Below are positions 5,504 through 13,112 of a stretch of DNA of 14,849 bases, piece by piece. This DNA comes from DSAR01 sp034437315. GTDB taxonomy: Bacteria; Chloroflexota; Anaerolineae; B4-G1. The stretch is from positions 1 to 14,849 of the forward strand of contig DAOTUC010000380.1 of NCBI GenBank assembly GCA_034437315.1. Direction: 5' to 3'. Made by a program: the position numbers and the translations under genes. How positions within the stretch are numbered: the stretch's first letter is position 1; each line of letters opens with the position of its first letter. The notes below the pieces were generated by a model. The model made no database searches. It was not told the origin of the DNA and saw only the letters and a list, made by a program, of their open reading frames with translations.

Positions 5504-7063
5504 ATGCTTAAGGCGTTACCAATCGGTATACAGACCTTCAGTAAAATCATCGAAGAAGATTACCTCTACGTAGATAAGACTCGCGATATTTATCGCTTGA
5601 TCACCGGGGGAGAGGTCTACTTCCTCTCCCGGCCGCGACGTTTCGGCAAGAGCCTGCTCCTCTCGACGCTTGAGGCGATCTTCCAGGGACGGCGGGAATT
5701 GTTCGAGGGGTTGTGGATCGCGGAGAGCGATTACGATTGGGCGGAGCATCCGGTCCTGCACGTAGATTTCAGCTTGCTCCGGGTTGCTAGCGCCGAGGAG
5801 TTGGAGCTTCGACTGGTGCAGCATTTGGAGGAGTTGGCGGCGGAACTGGGTGTTTCCCTGCCAGCGGGCGATTACCAGAAGCTCTGGCGCGACCTGATCC
5901 GGCAACTGGCGTCGCGTGGTCGCGTGGCGGTGCTGGTGGACGAGTACGACAAGCCGCTCATAGATAACATCGAGCAGGTGGAAGAGGCCCGACGCATCCG
6001 GGAGGTGTTAAAAGGATTCTACACCATCCTCAAGGGGATGGACCAGCATCTGCGCTTCGTGTTGTTGACGGGGGTGAGCAAATTTAGTAAAGTAGGTGTT
6101 TTCTCCGGGTTGAACAACCTGGAGGACATCACGATGAGCCCGGCTTTCTCCGCCTTGCCGGGCATCACCGAGGAAGAGTTGCGCCGTTTCTTCCGGGATC
6201 ACATCGCAGACTTTGCCGCCGACGAGGGAGTGTCGGAGGCAGCGCTGTTGGCGCGCATCCGCAGTTGGTACGACGGGTTCTGTTTCGCGGCCGGCGGCGA
6301 GCGCGTCTATAATCCCTTCTCACTGCTGCTGTTGTTCAAGCAACGTCGTTTCGTCAATCATTGGTTCGAGACCGGTACGCCGACGTTCCTGATCAAGCTG
6401 CTGCGCGATCAGAGCTACGATGTGTCGGTGCTGGAAGACTTGCGGGTGGACGAACTGACCTTCAGCAGTTACGAGGTGGATGATCTGAAACCGGTCTCGT
6501 TGCTGTTTCAGACCGGCTATCTGACCATCAAAGGGTACGACGCCGAGTCGCGATTGTACCGGCTTTCTTATCCCAACTATGAGGTCGAAACTGCCTTTGT
6601 GCGCTACCTGCTGGATAGTTTTAGTCCGGTGGAGAACGGGATGATCGGCGGGTACATATGGCGGCTGAAGAGCGCTCTGCGGGCGGGGGATTTCGAGCAG
6701 TTCTTCCAGGTGCTAGACGCTTTCTTCGCCGGCATCCCGTATGACATCCAGATCCGGCGGGAGCGCTATTACCAGACGATCCTGTACCTGATCTTCAAGT
6801 TGATGGAGTTGCCGGTGCAAGCAGAGGTGCGGACGCGGCGGGGGCGTATCGACGTCGTGGCGGCGCTGGACGAAGGGGTGCACCTCTTCGAGTTCAAGCT
6901 GGGGGAGACAGGGGACGCGCAAGAGGCGCTGGCGCAGATCAAGGAACGCGGTTACGCCGATCCGTACCGCGCGGCGGGCAAGCCGCTCTATCTAATCGGC
7001 GCGGTCTTCGGCGCGGCGGAGGGCGGCATAGTCGATTGGACGGTCGAGCAGTCGACGGAATGA
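5504..7063 (+). CDS. AAA-ATPase-like protein with PD-(D/E)XK nuclease C-terminus (DUF1703-type)
   Basis: This encodes 519 residues. The N-terminal half matches the AAA-ATPase-like family (PF09820 type): LPIGIQTFSKIIEEDYLYVDKT, a Walker A-like loop SRPRRFGKS (42-50), Walker B VAVLVDEYDKPL (about 141-152), and the family motifs LLTGVSKFSKVGVFSGLNN (188-205) and SWYDGFCF. The C-terminus (about 400-500) has the nuclease-like pattern: R447-x2-D450 in RRGRIDVV, then E463-x-K465 in LFEFK, followed by QIKERGYADPY. This suits the PD-(D/E)XK superfamily (PF08011). The family is common and often multi-copy; its role is unknown, with defence, toxin-antitoxin or DNA-repair roles only guesses. I chose ATG 5504 for the conserved LPIGIQTF beginning and the upstream GGGAGGAG; an in-frame TTG at 5483 is less likely. 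It may be read through from iorAB (71 bp gap), with no functional link evident. It is full-length with both motif sets intact. Confidence 0.9.
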   Translation: MLKALPIGIQTFSKIIEEDYLYVDKTRDIYRLITGGEVYFLSRPRRFGKSLLLSTLEAIFQGRRELFEGLWIAESDYDWAEHPVLHVDFSLLRVASAEELELRLVQHLEELAAELGVSLPAGDYQKLWRDLIRQLASRGRVAVLVDEYDKPLIDNIEQVEEARRIREVLKGFYTILKGMDQHLRFVLLTGVSKFSKVGVFSGLNNLEDITMSPAFSALPGITEEELRRFFRDHIADFAADEGVSEAALLARIRSWYDGFCFAAGGERVYNPFSLLLLFKQRRFVNHWFETGTPTFLIKLLRDQSYDVSVLEDLRVDELTFSSYEVDDLKPVSLLFQTGYLTIKGYDAESRLYRLSYPNYEVETAFVRYLLDSFSPVENGMIGGYIWRLKSALRAGDFEQFFQVLDAFFAGIPYDIQIRRERYYQTILYLIFKLMELPVQAEVRTRRGRIDVVAALDEGVHLFEFKLGETGDAQEALAQIKERGYADPYRAAGKPLYLIGAVFGAAEGGIVDWTVEQSTE

Positions 7064-7066
7064 CCT

Positions 7067-7078
7067 TCGGGCGCCCGA
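7067..7078. other. 12-bp perfect palindrome between convergent genes
   Basis: TCGGGCGCCCGA is a perfect palindrome, followed by a 5-bp hairpin GTTGA/TCAAC (7080-7094). Both lie in the 44-bp gap between convergent genes. There is no T tract on either strand, so a classic terminator is not supported. A weak bidirectional stop or chance are both possible. Confidence 0.3.
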
Positions 7079-7107
7079 TGTTGATATTGTCAACGTCAAC
7101 CGCTACG

Positions 7108-8619
7108 CTAATCCACCCATATACTGGCCCAATGTTTGATTTTGTCGATGAGGGCGTTTGGTCGAAAACGGTTCCGCGCCGCGATGCCTTGCCCAACCCC
7201 TAATCCGGCGACCACGCCAAAGGCGGCTGCGTAGAATAGCAGGAAGGGCAGCATCTCCCGTTGTTGGGAGGCATAAGCGAAAGCAGCGCTTGTCAGTGCG
7301 TACAACGTCAGGATGACCTCGCCGATGAAGTCGCTGACGACGCCCCCATCGACCGGTAACCGGTAGCGACTGCTCGTCCATTGACCGGCCCGCCCTTCCA
7401 GTTGGAATTTGGGCGTGCGCTCGAACGCGCCGCCCCAGCGGGTCAGGCCGCGCCACACCGCCCGTGTGTTCGACCAGGCTATGCCGATCCCCACCAGCGC
7501 CAGGAGGGGCAAAGCCCATAACCGGCGCATCCAATCCGGGTATAAGGCCTTCTGGGAAAGGGCGTAGACCAGCGGCGGCCCCATACACATCAACCCCAGC
7601 CCGGCCATGGGGATTGGCGCGCAGTCGGGGATCAGTAAAATGGGCAGGGAAACTAGTAGCAGGAGCACCATCAGCGGGTGGGCCAGATAATTGCTGAGGT
7701 GGAGCAATCCCATCACCTTTTGCCCCCAGTTCAGGTCTCGATTGCGCAGGATGGGGACGGCGAGCTTGCGCAGCGTTTGAACCGAACCTTGCGCCCAGCG
7801 GGATTGTTGGCGCTTGAACGCCGCGATCTGGGGCGGCACTTCGGCCGGCGCATTGACCGCCGGCAGATAGCGACATTGCCAGCCGGCCAATTGGGCGCGA
7901 TAACTCAGATCCAGATCCTCGCATAAAGTGTCCGCCTGCCATCCCCCGACCTCTTCGATGCATCTCCTCCGCCACACGCCGCCGGTCCCATTGAAACTCA
8001 TCAACAGGCCCGAATGGTTGCGCGCCGTTTGCTCGACGACGAAATGCCCATCGAGCATCATCGCTTGCACTCTCGTCAGGGGGGAGTATTCGGCGTTGAG
8101 GTAGGACCAGCGCGTCTGCGCCATTCCCAGGCGTGGGTTGGCGAGGAAATGGGGAATGGTGCGGCGGAGAAAATCGGGCCGGGGACAAAAGTCGGCGTCG
8201 AAAACGGCGATGAATGTCCCCTCGGCCTGGGAAAGCCCCCACGCCAAGGCGCCGGCCTTGAATCCCCGCCGCTCGTCCCGCTGCAGGACAGCCACGTCCA
8301 CCCCTCGTTGTCGATGGTAAGCCGCCCTGGCGCAGGCCAGCTTCGTCGTGTCGTCGGTCGAATCGTCGAGAATTTGGATTTGCAGGCGATCGCGGGGATA
8401 GTCGAAGTTAGCCGTCGCGTCTATCACCCGCTCGACCACGTGCCGCTCGTTGTACACCGGGATTTGTACAGTGACCTTTGGCAGCGACTCATCCACCGCC
8501 GGGGTTGGCGTGGAGCGTCGATGGGCGCGCAGATAGAGGAACGCGAGGAGGAAGGTGTTCAATCCATAGAGGGTCAGCCAGAAGGCCAGCGCGGCGTGAG
8601 CGAGGGATAGGACGATCAC
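7108..8619 (-). CDS. Processive family 2 glycosyltransferase, cellulose/glucomannan synthase-like, membrane protein
   Basis: This encodes 503 residues. It probably adds sugars from a nucleotide donor to a growing beta-glycan at the inner face of the membrane. An N-terminal membrane segment (about 5-30) precedes the GT-A domain. That domain has VTVQIPVYNE (49-58), D85-D86 in LDDSTDDT, DAD (141-143), the TGGVWRR loop (212-218), the ED acceptor-site motif (C233-E-D-L-D237) and QQSRW (271-275, the QxxRW hallmark of processive synthases). About four to six membrane segments follow, with FERTPKF (399-405) between them as in CslA/CESA-like bacterial members. The GTG start follows the cyclase stop codon by only 13 bp, and no Shine-Dalgarno sequence is visible. 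Co-transcription with the cyclase is likely, and translation may depend on coupling. The exact polymer cannot be told. No PilZ domain is present. Confidence 0.92.
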   Translation of the reverse strand: MIVLSLAHAALAFWLTLYGLNTFLLAFLYLRAHRRSTPTPAVDESLPKVTVQIPVYNERHVVERVIDATANFDYPRDRLQIQILDDSTDDTTKLACARAAYHRQRGVDVAVLQRDERRGFKAGALAWGLSQAEGTFIAVFDADFCPRPDFLRRTIPHFLANPRLGMAQTRWSYLNAEYSPLTRVQAMMLDGHFVVEQTARNHSGLLMSFNGTGGVWRRRCIEEVGGWQADTLCEDLDLSYRAQLAGWQCRYLPAVNAPAEVPPQIAAFKRQQSRWAQGSVQTLRKLAVPILRNRDLNWGQKVMGLLHLSNYLAHPLMVLLLLVSLPILLIPDCAPIPMAGLGLMCMGPPLVYALSQKALYPDWMRRLWALPLLALVGIGIAWSNTRAVWRGLTRWGGAFERTPKFQLEGRAGQWTSSRYRLPVDGGVVSDFIGEVILTLYALTSAAFAYASQQREMLPFLLFYAAAFGVVAGLGVGQGIAARNRFRPNALIDKIKHWASIWVD

Positions 8620-8632
8620 AGGTGGATTCGGG

Positions 8633-10336
8633 CTACTTCAGGGCTAGCAGCTCGTATACCGTGATGGGTTCGGCGAAACCTTTGACCTCCACTGGCGGGA
8701 GTCGGCGCACTTCGACGGCCTCTTGTATGCGCTGATAGGTATGATCGGAGAGGAGAATTTGGCCTGGAGCGGCGACGCTCTCAAGTCGAGACGCCAGATT
8801 GACGCTGGAGCCGATGGCGGTATAGTTCATCTGTTTCTGCGTGCCGATGTAGCCCACGACGGCGTCGCCGGCGTTGATGCCCACGCCATAATCCAACCAG
8901 AAGTCGCGCTGCATCCGTTCGCGCAGCTTGGCGACCCCTTCTTGTATTTTCAACGCCGCTCGCGCCGCCCTCAGCACGTGATCCTCCTGGCGTAACGGCG
9001 CGTTGAATAGCGCGACGACACAATCGCCCAGGATTTTATCCAGGGTGCCATCCTCGTTCAGCACCGCCTTGGCTCCGATGTCGAGGTAGCGGTTGAGCAC
9101 TTCAACCAGGGTTTCCGGGCTGTGTTGGGAACCGAAATTCGTGAATCCCCGAATGTCGGCGAAGAGGCTGGTGATCTCCTGCCGTTGACCGCCGAGTTTA
9201 AGCTCGTTGGGGTCGTTGGGCAACCGCTCGATGACGGCCGGGGGGAAGAAGCGTTGGAAAATCTGGTAGCGTGATTCCAGTCGCCGCTGTTCGGTCAGAT
9301 CGTCCAGAACGATGGCGACGCCTTGAGCCTCTTCATCCGCATCTCTGAGCGGCGAGAGGCTGGCGCGCAAGATGATGTGCCCACGGCCGGGGAGCGTCAT
9401 CTCGCTCTCGTACTCAATGATGGGCGTCCGGTATTCCTTGACTTGCTCGACCAACGGGCGCAACTGATCTTCCAATGGTGGGAATACTTGACCGAAACAT
9501 GATCCAACGACGCGCGTGGCGGGTTGGCGAAAGACGCGCTCGGCGGCTCGGTTGAAGAGTGTGATCTGGTCCTCCACGTCGGTCGTGATGACGCCGCTGG
9601 TGATAGAGGCGAAGACGTTGTCCATCAGCGCCTTGGCGTTTGACACACTCTCAAACAAGCGGGCGTTTTCGATGGCGATGGCGGCCTGGCTGGCGAAGGC
9701 GGAGAGCAAATCCCGGTCTCGGTCGGAGAAGAGGCTGGTGAGGATCCGGTTATCGGCGTAGATCACGCCGGTGACCTCGCCCCGGTAGCGAAGCGGCGCG
9801 CATAAAATGGAGCGCAGGTTATAGCCGATGACGCTTTCCTGGGCTTTAAATCGGGGGTCCATCTGGGCGTTGGTCGTGACGACCGATTCTCCGGTGGAGG
9901 CTACTTCGTTGACGATGCTGCGGCTAATTTCGAAAGATGATGAGGTGATGGTCTCGCGGTCCATATTGCGGGCGGCGCGGTATTCCAACTCGCCCGTATC
10001 GGGATCGAGAAGCATGAGGGACGCTCGCTCGGCGCCGGTCAGGTGAATGATCTGATCCATCACCTCGTTGAGCACCTCGCTGAGATCGAGGGAGGAGCCG
10101 ACGATCTGGCTGACGCCATACAGCGCGGCCAACTCATCCTGTTCCAACGCCTGGTTCGCCAGCTCTTGCTCAAGGTTTGCCAAGAGGTCCTGGAGGGCGA
10201 GCAGGTGTTGCGAAAGCTCGGTGACCAATGCGTCCGCCCCTTTGTACCGGGCCGCAATGCGCGTCACATTGGTCAGACCATCGCGAATGGCTTTGATCTG
10301 TACCTGTCCTGGAAATTCTGTCTCGTTCGATTTCAT
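8633..10336 (-). CDS. GAF-PAS-class III adenylate/guanylate cyclase
   Basis: This encodes 567 residues and no membrane segment, so it is a soluble sensor. After a short coiled coil (about 35-70) come a GAF domain (about 80-225), a PAS domain (about 235-345), a linker, and a class III cyclase homology domain (about 385-565). Metal-binding aspartates are visible: D394 in FADIRGFT and D438 in KILGDCV. The purine-contacting lysine is K434, and the transition-state residues are N513 and R517 in SVNLASRLE. The usual Asp before that motif is Ser510, which is known in some bacterial adenylate cyclases, so ATP is the likelier substrate but this is not proven. I chose ATG 10336 because GGGGAG lies 3 nt upstream (10340-10345). 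A longer in-frame start at 10381 falls inside a repeat and lacks such a site. It is likely co-transcribed with the downstream GT2 gene (13 bp gap). Ligands of GAF and PAS are unknown. Confidence 0.93.
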   Translation of the reverse strand: MKSNETEFPGQVQIKAIRDGLTNVTRIAARYKGADALVTELSQHLLALQDLLANLEQELANQALEQDELAALYGVSQIVGSSLDLSEVLNEVMDQIIHLTGAERASLMLLDPDTGELEYRAARNMDRETITSSSFEISRSIVNEVASTGESVVTTNAQMDPRFKAQESVIGYNLRSILCAPLRYRGEVTGVIYADNRILTSLFSDRDRDLLSAFASQAAIAIENARLFESVSNAKALMDNVFASITSGVITTDVEDQITLFNRAAERVFRQPATRVVGSCFGQVFPPLEDQLRPLVEQVKEYRTPIIEYESEMTLPGRGHIILRASLSPLRDADEEAQGVAIVLDDLTEQRRLESRYQIFQRFFPPAVIERLPNDPNELKLGGQRQEITSLFADIRGFTNFGSQHSPETLVEVLNRYLDIGAKAVLNEDGTLDKILGDCVVALFNAPLRQEDHVLRAARAALKIQEGVAKLRERMQRDFWLDYGVGINAGDAVVGYIGTQKQMNYTAIGSSVNLASRLESVAAPGQILLSDHTYQRIQEAVEVRRLPPVEVKGFAEPITVYELLALK

Positions 10337-10370
10337 TTTCTCCCCGCAACTGTTATCATTTGGCTCGCTA

Positions 10371-10415
10371 GGATTTGGCATGGCGAAACCCTAAAAGTTT
10401 TGTGCAAAGCCGCGC
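10371..10415 (+). repeat. Partial copy of the element-1 repeat in the cyclase leader
   Basis: These 45 bp match 150-194 (left arm of element 1) without gaps, at 38 of 45 positions, including GGCATGGCGA, CCCTAAA and CCGCGC. No matching right arm is found nearby, so it is a solo half-element. It lies between the promoter and start codon of the cyclase gene and contributes a spurious upstream ATG. Confidence 0.7.
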
Positions 10416-10421
10416 TGGTAA

Positions 10422-10440
10422 TAAACCTGCGGGAGGTTTA
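10422..10440 (-). promoter_or_regulatory. Hairpin in the cyclase 5' leader
   Basis: TAAACCT and AGGTTTA form a perfect 7-bp stem around a 5-nt loop. It would lie in the leader RNA of the cyclase gene, downstream of the promoter at 10476-10504. No T tract follows, so it is not a standard terminator. Its function is unknown. Confidence 0.4.
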
Positions 10441-10475
10441 ACGGTGAACGTGTCGGGAGCCAATTGTTTCCAAGA

Positions 10476-10504
10476 ATTATACCTCACATTTTTCGGCTGA
10501 GCAA
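10476..10504 (-). promoter_or_regulatory. Probable promoter of the cyclase-GT2 unit
   Basis: On the minus strand a perfect TATAAT (10481-10476) has TTGCTC (10504-10499, 3/6 match) 17 bp upstream. Transcription would start near 10469, giving a leader of about 130 nt that holds the hairpin and the repeat half-element. The weak -35 box suggests activator dependence or a low rate. Confidence 0.5.
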
Positions 10505-10575
10505 AGGCGAAGTCGCGAACGGTATTCGCCGCCCGGCTTTTTCTGGCGGACCATCTGGTGAGTGAGAGAAGGCCG

Positions 10576-12081
10576 CTATCCGCCATAGATGCGTATGACG
10601 ATAGCCGGCGTCACGTATACCTCGATAGCAGCCGCCAGCGCGAGCAGGGGCAACACCAGCGCGAGAAAGACCTTGATAAAATCGGCCAACGCCCGCAACC
10701 ATCCCACGCTGACGCTCATCCCGCTGGGCGGCGACATAAAGGTCGCCCCCAACCGCGCCGCCAGAGCGGTGGCGATGATGGCGGCGGGGAGTTCCAACAG
10801 CCCGTGGGGCAGGACGAAAGCGCCAAAAAATACGAAAGGGTTATAGCCCATCTGGGCTGCTTGGACGGCGAAGAAGAAGATGATCACCAGGGGGGCCATC
10901 AACAGGCACACCGCCAGCGTGCCAAAGGAGAATATCGCCAACATGGCGGCTAATAGCAGGGCTCGCACGTTGTTTCCCAGGATACCCCAGGGCGTGAAGG
11001 CTGGCAACCAGTCTATGGAGGGTATCTCCTCAAACGCTTCAGACGTGATCTGGTCAAGCGGCAGGGTTTCAGCAGGCAGTTGATAGCGCGTAGCAAAGCC
11101 GTATCCGATGTAAAAGGAGGCCAGGAGGCTGATCAAGACCAGCACGTGCGCCATCCAGGAGCGGCGCAGGATGTTCGGTATATCTTTCACATAAAGCCCA
11201 AACAAGGAGGCGATCCAGCGAAGCCCCTGAGGCATTTTTTCCACGTCCCGCCCAAAGAACCAGCGATCCCACGCCAGTCGCCGACGAAACTTGCGCCAGA
11301 GGGAGGGTAGATTGAGGTCGTCAATTTCACGGCCCAGGAGCTCCTCGCGGTTGAAGATGTAGATGCCCATCCGCACCAGGATGACGTCGACCACGATGAG
11401 GAAGAGAGCCACCCACCAGAGGATGCTGTAATTGGCGTAGAACATGATGATCGCCTCTCCCTGGACCAGGAGGGCCATGGGGATGATGATGAAACTCGCC
11501 AGGAGATTGGCGGCCCGAACGCTCGTCGTCTGGCTGGATAGCACCACCGCCCCGGATACCATCACAATGGCCTCCGTCGTGGTCAGCGTGATGATCAAGG
11601 CCAGCAATTCCGGCGTCGCCATCCAGCCTTCGAAAATGTACAGGCCGACCAGGTAGACGGTGATGCCGAGATAGGCAGCCAAAAGCGGGGGGATCATCGC
11701 CGCGAGGGTCTTTCCCAGATACAACTGAGCGTCGGTGATGGGCGTCGATAATAAAGGTTCCAGGCTGTTGCGCTCCTTTTCCCCGACGAACGTCTCCAGG
11801 GCGATGACGAGCGAGAAGGAGATGGGGAAGAATCCAACGATCATCAGCAGGAAGGGGATCAAGCGCTCGCCGATGATGGGATCTCCGTACTTGGCGACCC
11901 ACGATAGGGCCATATTGGCCACGAAACTCATCAGGATGGGGAAGAAAACCGTGAGAATGACGATGGGAACGACGATTCGCCAGTCTCGAAGGGTGTCCCA
12001 TATTTCCCGCCGTACCAGGGTCAACACCATGCGAAATTCATCGTCGAGCCCAATGGGTGAGCGTTTAGTCTCCAGGGTCAT
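10576..12081 (-). CDS. ABC-2-type transporter permease fused to a SpoIIM-like domain
   Basis: This encodes 501 residues, an integral membrane partner of the ATPase encoded just upstream. The N-terminal part (about 15-245) is a NatB/ABC-2-type permease: a first membrane helix (35-57), then the hallmark EKERNSLEPLL (101-111) that precedes the transmembrane bundle, and about five further helices. A charged loop (about 245-300) links to a second membrane part. There, NVRALLLAAMLAIFSFGTLA (371-390) and LPHGLLELPAAIIATALAARLG (about 424-445) match the pattern of stage II sporulation protein M (SpoIIM/DUF95-type) proteins. The two parts thus appear fused in one chain. ATG 12081 has GAGGA (12092-12088) 6 nt upstream and overlaps the ATPase gene by 17 bp, indicating tight coupling. 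The substrate is unknown; export or assembly of a membrane complex is the best guess. No terminator is visible after the stop. Confidence 0.88.
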   Translation of the reverse strand: MTLETKRSPIGLDDEFRMVLTLVRREIWDTLRDWRIVVPIVILTVFFPILMSFVANMALSWVAKYGDPIIGERLIPFLLMIVGFFPISFSLVIALETFVGEKERNSLEPLLSTPITDAQLYLGKTLAAMIPPLLAAYLGITVYLVGLYIFEGWMATPELLALIITLTTTEAIVMVSGAVVLSSQTTSVRAANLLASFIIIPMALLVQGEAIIMFYANYSILWWVALFLIVVDVILVRMGIYIFNREELLGREIDDLNLPSLWRKFRRRLAWDRWFFGRDVEKMPQGLRWIASLFGLYVKDIPNILRRSWMAHVLVLISLLASFYIGYGFATRYQLPAETLPLDQITSEAFEEIPSIDWLPAFTPWGILGNNVRALLLAAMLAIFSFGTLAVCLLMAPLVIIFFFAVQAAQMGYNPFVFFGAFVLPHGLLELPAAIIATALAARLGATFMSPPSGMSVSVGWLRALADFIKVFLALVLPLLALAAAIEVYVTPAIVIRIYGG

Positions 12082-13018
12082 AGTCAGTCCTCGCTTCTAC
12101 GACCTGTAAATAGACGTCTTCCAGGCTCTGTGGCGCGGCGCTCAGGGTGACGACGTCGGCCTCATAGGTCCTCGCTGCTTTTAATATCTGGGGATTGATG
12201 CGTCTTGGCTCTCGTGTGGTGTACCGAATCCAGTCTTTCCCGTAGGATTCGATATTGACCAATTGGGAAATAGCTTCAACGACGCCGTCAACCGGCCTGA
12301 CCAGGCGCAGTTCCATCAGCGGCGGCCCGAGCAACCGGGTCTTCAACTCGCTTGGCGCGCCCTGGGTGACGATTTCCCCCCGGCGGATGATGGCGATCCG
12401 GTCGGCCAACAGTTCCGCTTCCGCCAGGTTGTGGGTGCAGATGACGATAGCTCGACGATGATGACGCAGGCTAAGCACGGCGTCTCGCACCAGTTTGGCG
12501 CTATGGGGGTCCATCGCCGAGGTCGGTTCATCTAGAAGCAGGACGGATGGATCGTGCAGCATCGCGCGCACCAGGGCCATTTTCTGGCGCATCCCCTTGG
12601 AGTAGGTGCCCATTCGCCGATCCCAGGCCTCCGGCATATCGAAACGCGCCAGTAGATCCTGGGCGCGGCGTTTGCTCTCGGCGGAAGATAGCCCCATCAT
12701 CTGTCCAAAGAAGTCCACGTATTGCGCGCCCCGCATCCGCAAATAGAGGCCGGGGTGTTCGGTCAGCAGGCCGACGCTGCGCCGCACCGCGCGAGGCTGC
12801 TCAATCACGTCGTGCCCGGCGACGACGGCGCGGCCGGTCGTGGGGCGAAGAATCGCCGCCAACATACGGACGGTGGTGGTCTTGCCGGCGCCGTTCGGCC
12901 CCAACAGGGCCAGAATCTCGCCCGGTGCGACGGAGAGCGTCACGTCGTTCACGGCGACGAAATCGTCAAATGTTTTCGTTAAACCTGTTAATGCTATCAT
13001 ATCTATCTCTATCATCAT
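12065..13018 (-). CDS. ABC transporter ATP-binding protein (NatA/CcmA-like)
   Basis: This encodes up to 317 residues and is the cytoplasmic ATPase of the exporter formed with the permease that overlaps its 3' end. All nucleotide-binding motifs are present: Walker A GPNGAGKT (40-47), a Q-loop region where the usual Gln is Glu (GLLTEHPGLYL, E87, as in many Nat-type ATPases), signature YSKGM (139-143, in place of LSGGQ), Walker B VLLLDEP (159-165), D-loop SAMD, and H-loop His196 (CTHNLAE). The C-terminal 100 residues form the extra domain seen in NatA/DrrA-type proteins. The start is uncertain: ATGs at 13018, 13015 and 13000 are in frame, and none has a strong ribosome site. Homology would favour the MIALTGLTK beginning (13000). 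A promoter-like sequence lies at 13056-13083. Confidence 0.93.
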   Translation of the reverse strand: MMIEIDMIALTGLTKTFDDFVAVNDVTLSVAPGEILALLGPNGAGKTTTVRMLAAILRPTTGRAVVAGHDVIEQPRAVRRSVGLLTEHPGLYLRMRGAQYVDFFGQMMGLSSAESKRRAQDLLARFDMPEAWDRRMGTYSKGMRQKMALVRAMLHDPSVLLLDEPTSAMDPHSAKLVRDAVLSLRHHRRAIVICTHNLAEAELLADRIAIIRRGEIVTQGAPSELKTRLLGPPLMELRLVRPVDGVVEAISQLVNIESYGKDWIRYTTREPRRINPQILKAARTYEADVVTLSAAPQSLEDVYLQVVEARTDYDPGD

Positions 13019-13055
13019 CGTCGATCCAAAGTCATCCCTGAGGCGAAGCGGCGTT

Positions 13056-13083
13056 ATTATACTCGTTAGCGCTGAGAATACAA
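13056..13083 (-). promoter_or_regulatory. Probable promoter of the ABC transporter operon
   Basis: On the minus strand a perfect TATAAT (13061-13056) has TTGTAT (13083-13078, 3/6 match) 16 bp upstream. It is placed about 40 bp before the ATPase start, in the only gap between that gene and the glycosyltransferase upstream. Confidence 0.45.
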
Positions 13084-13092
13084 GCGCCTAAT

Positions 13093-13105
13093 GAGGTATT
13101 ACCTC
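13093..13105. other. Small palindrome upstream of the ABC promoter
   Basis: GAGGTATTACCTC has 6-bp complementary arms about a single central base. It lies 8 bp past the glycosyltransferase stop codon and just upstream of the ABC promoter -35 box. It could be a weak terminator stem or an operator; there is no T tract and nothing else decides between them. Confidence 0.3.
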
Positions 13106-13112
13106 TTCCTCT

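Noticed and set aside
7103..8242. 379-codon minus-strand ORF within the GT2 gene
   Set aside because: It is a frame-shifted shadow of the glycosyltransferase gene, low in complexity and rich in P, R and G.
10337..10381. Longer cyclase start at 10381
   Set aside because: The ATG lies inside the partial repeat with no ribosome site. ATG 10336 has GGGGAG just upstream, and the extra residues (MPNPSEPNDNSCGEK) look non-conserved.
10524..10545. GCCG-CC-CGGC followed by T5 on the plus strand as a terminator
   Set aside because: The stem is only 4 bp, and no plus-strand gene ends upstream of it.
13022..13032. GACTTTGGAT on the minus strand resembling the end of element 4
   Set aside because: Only ten matching bases with no opposite arm nearby; this is compatible with chance.
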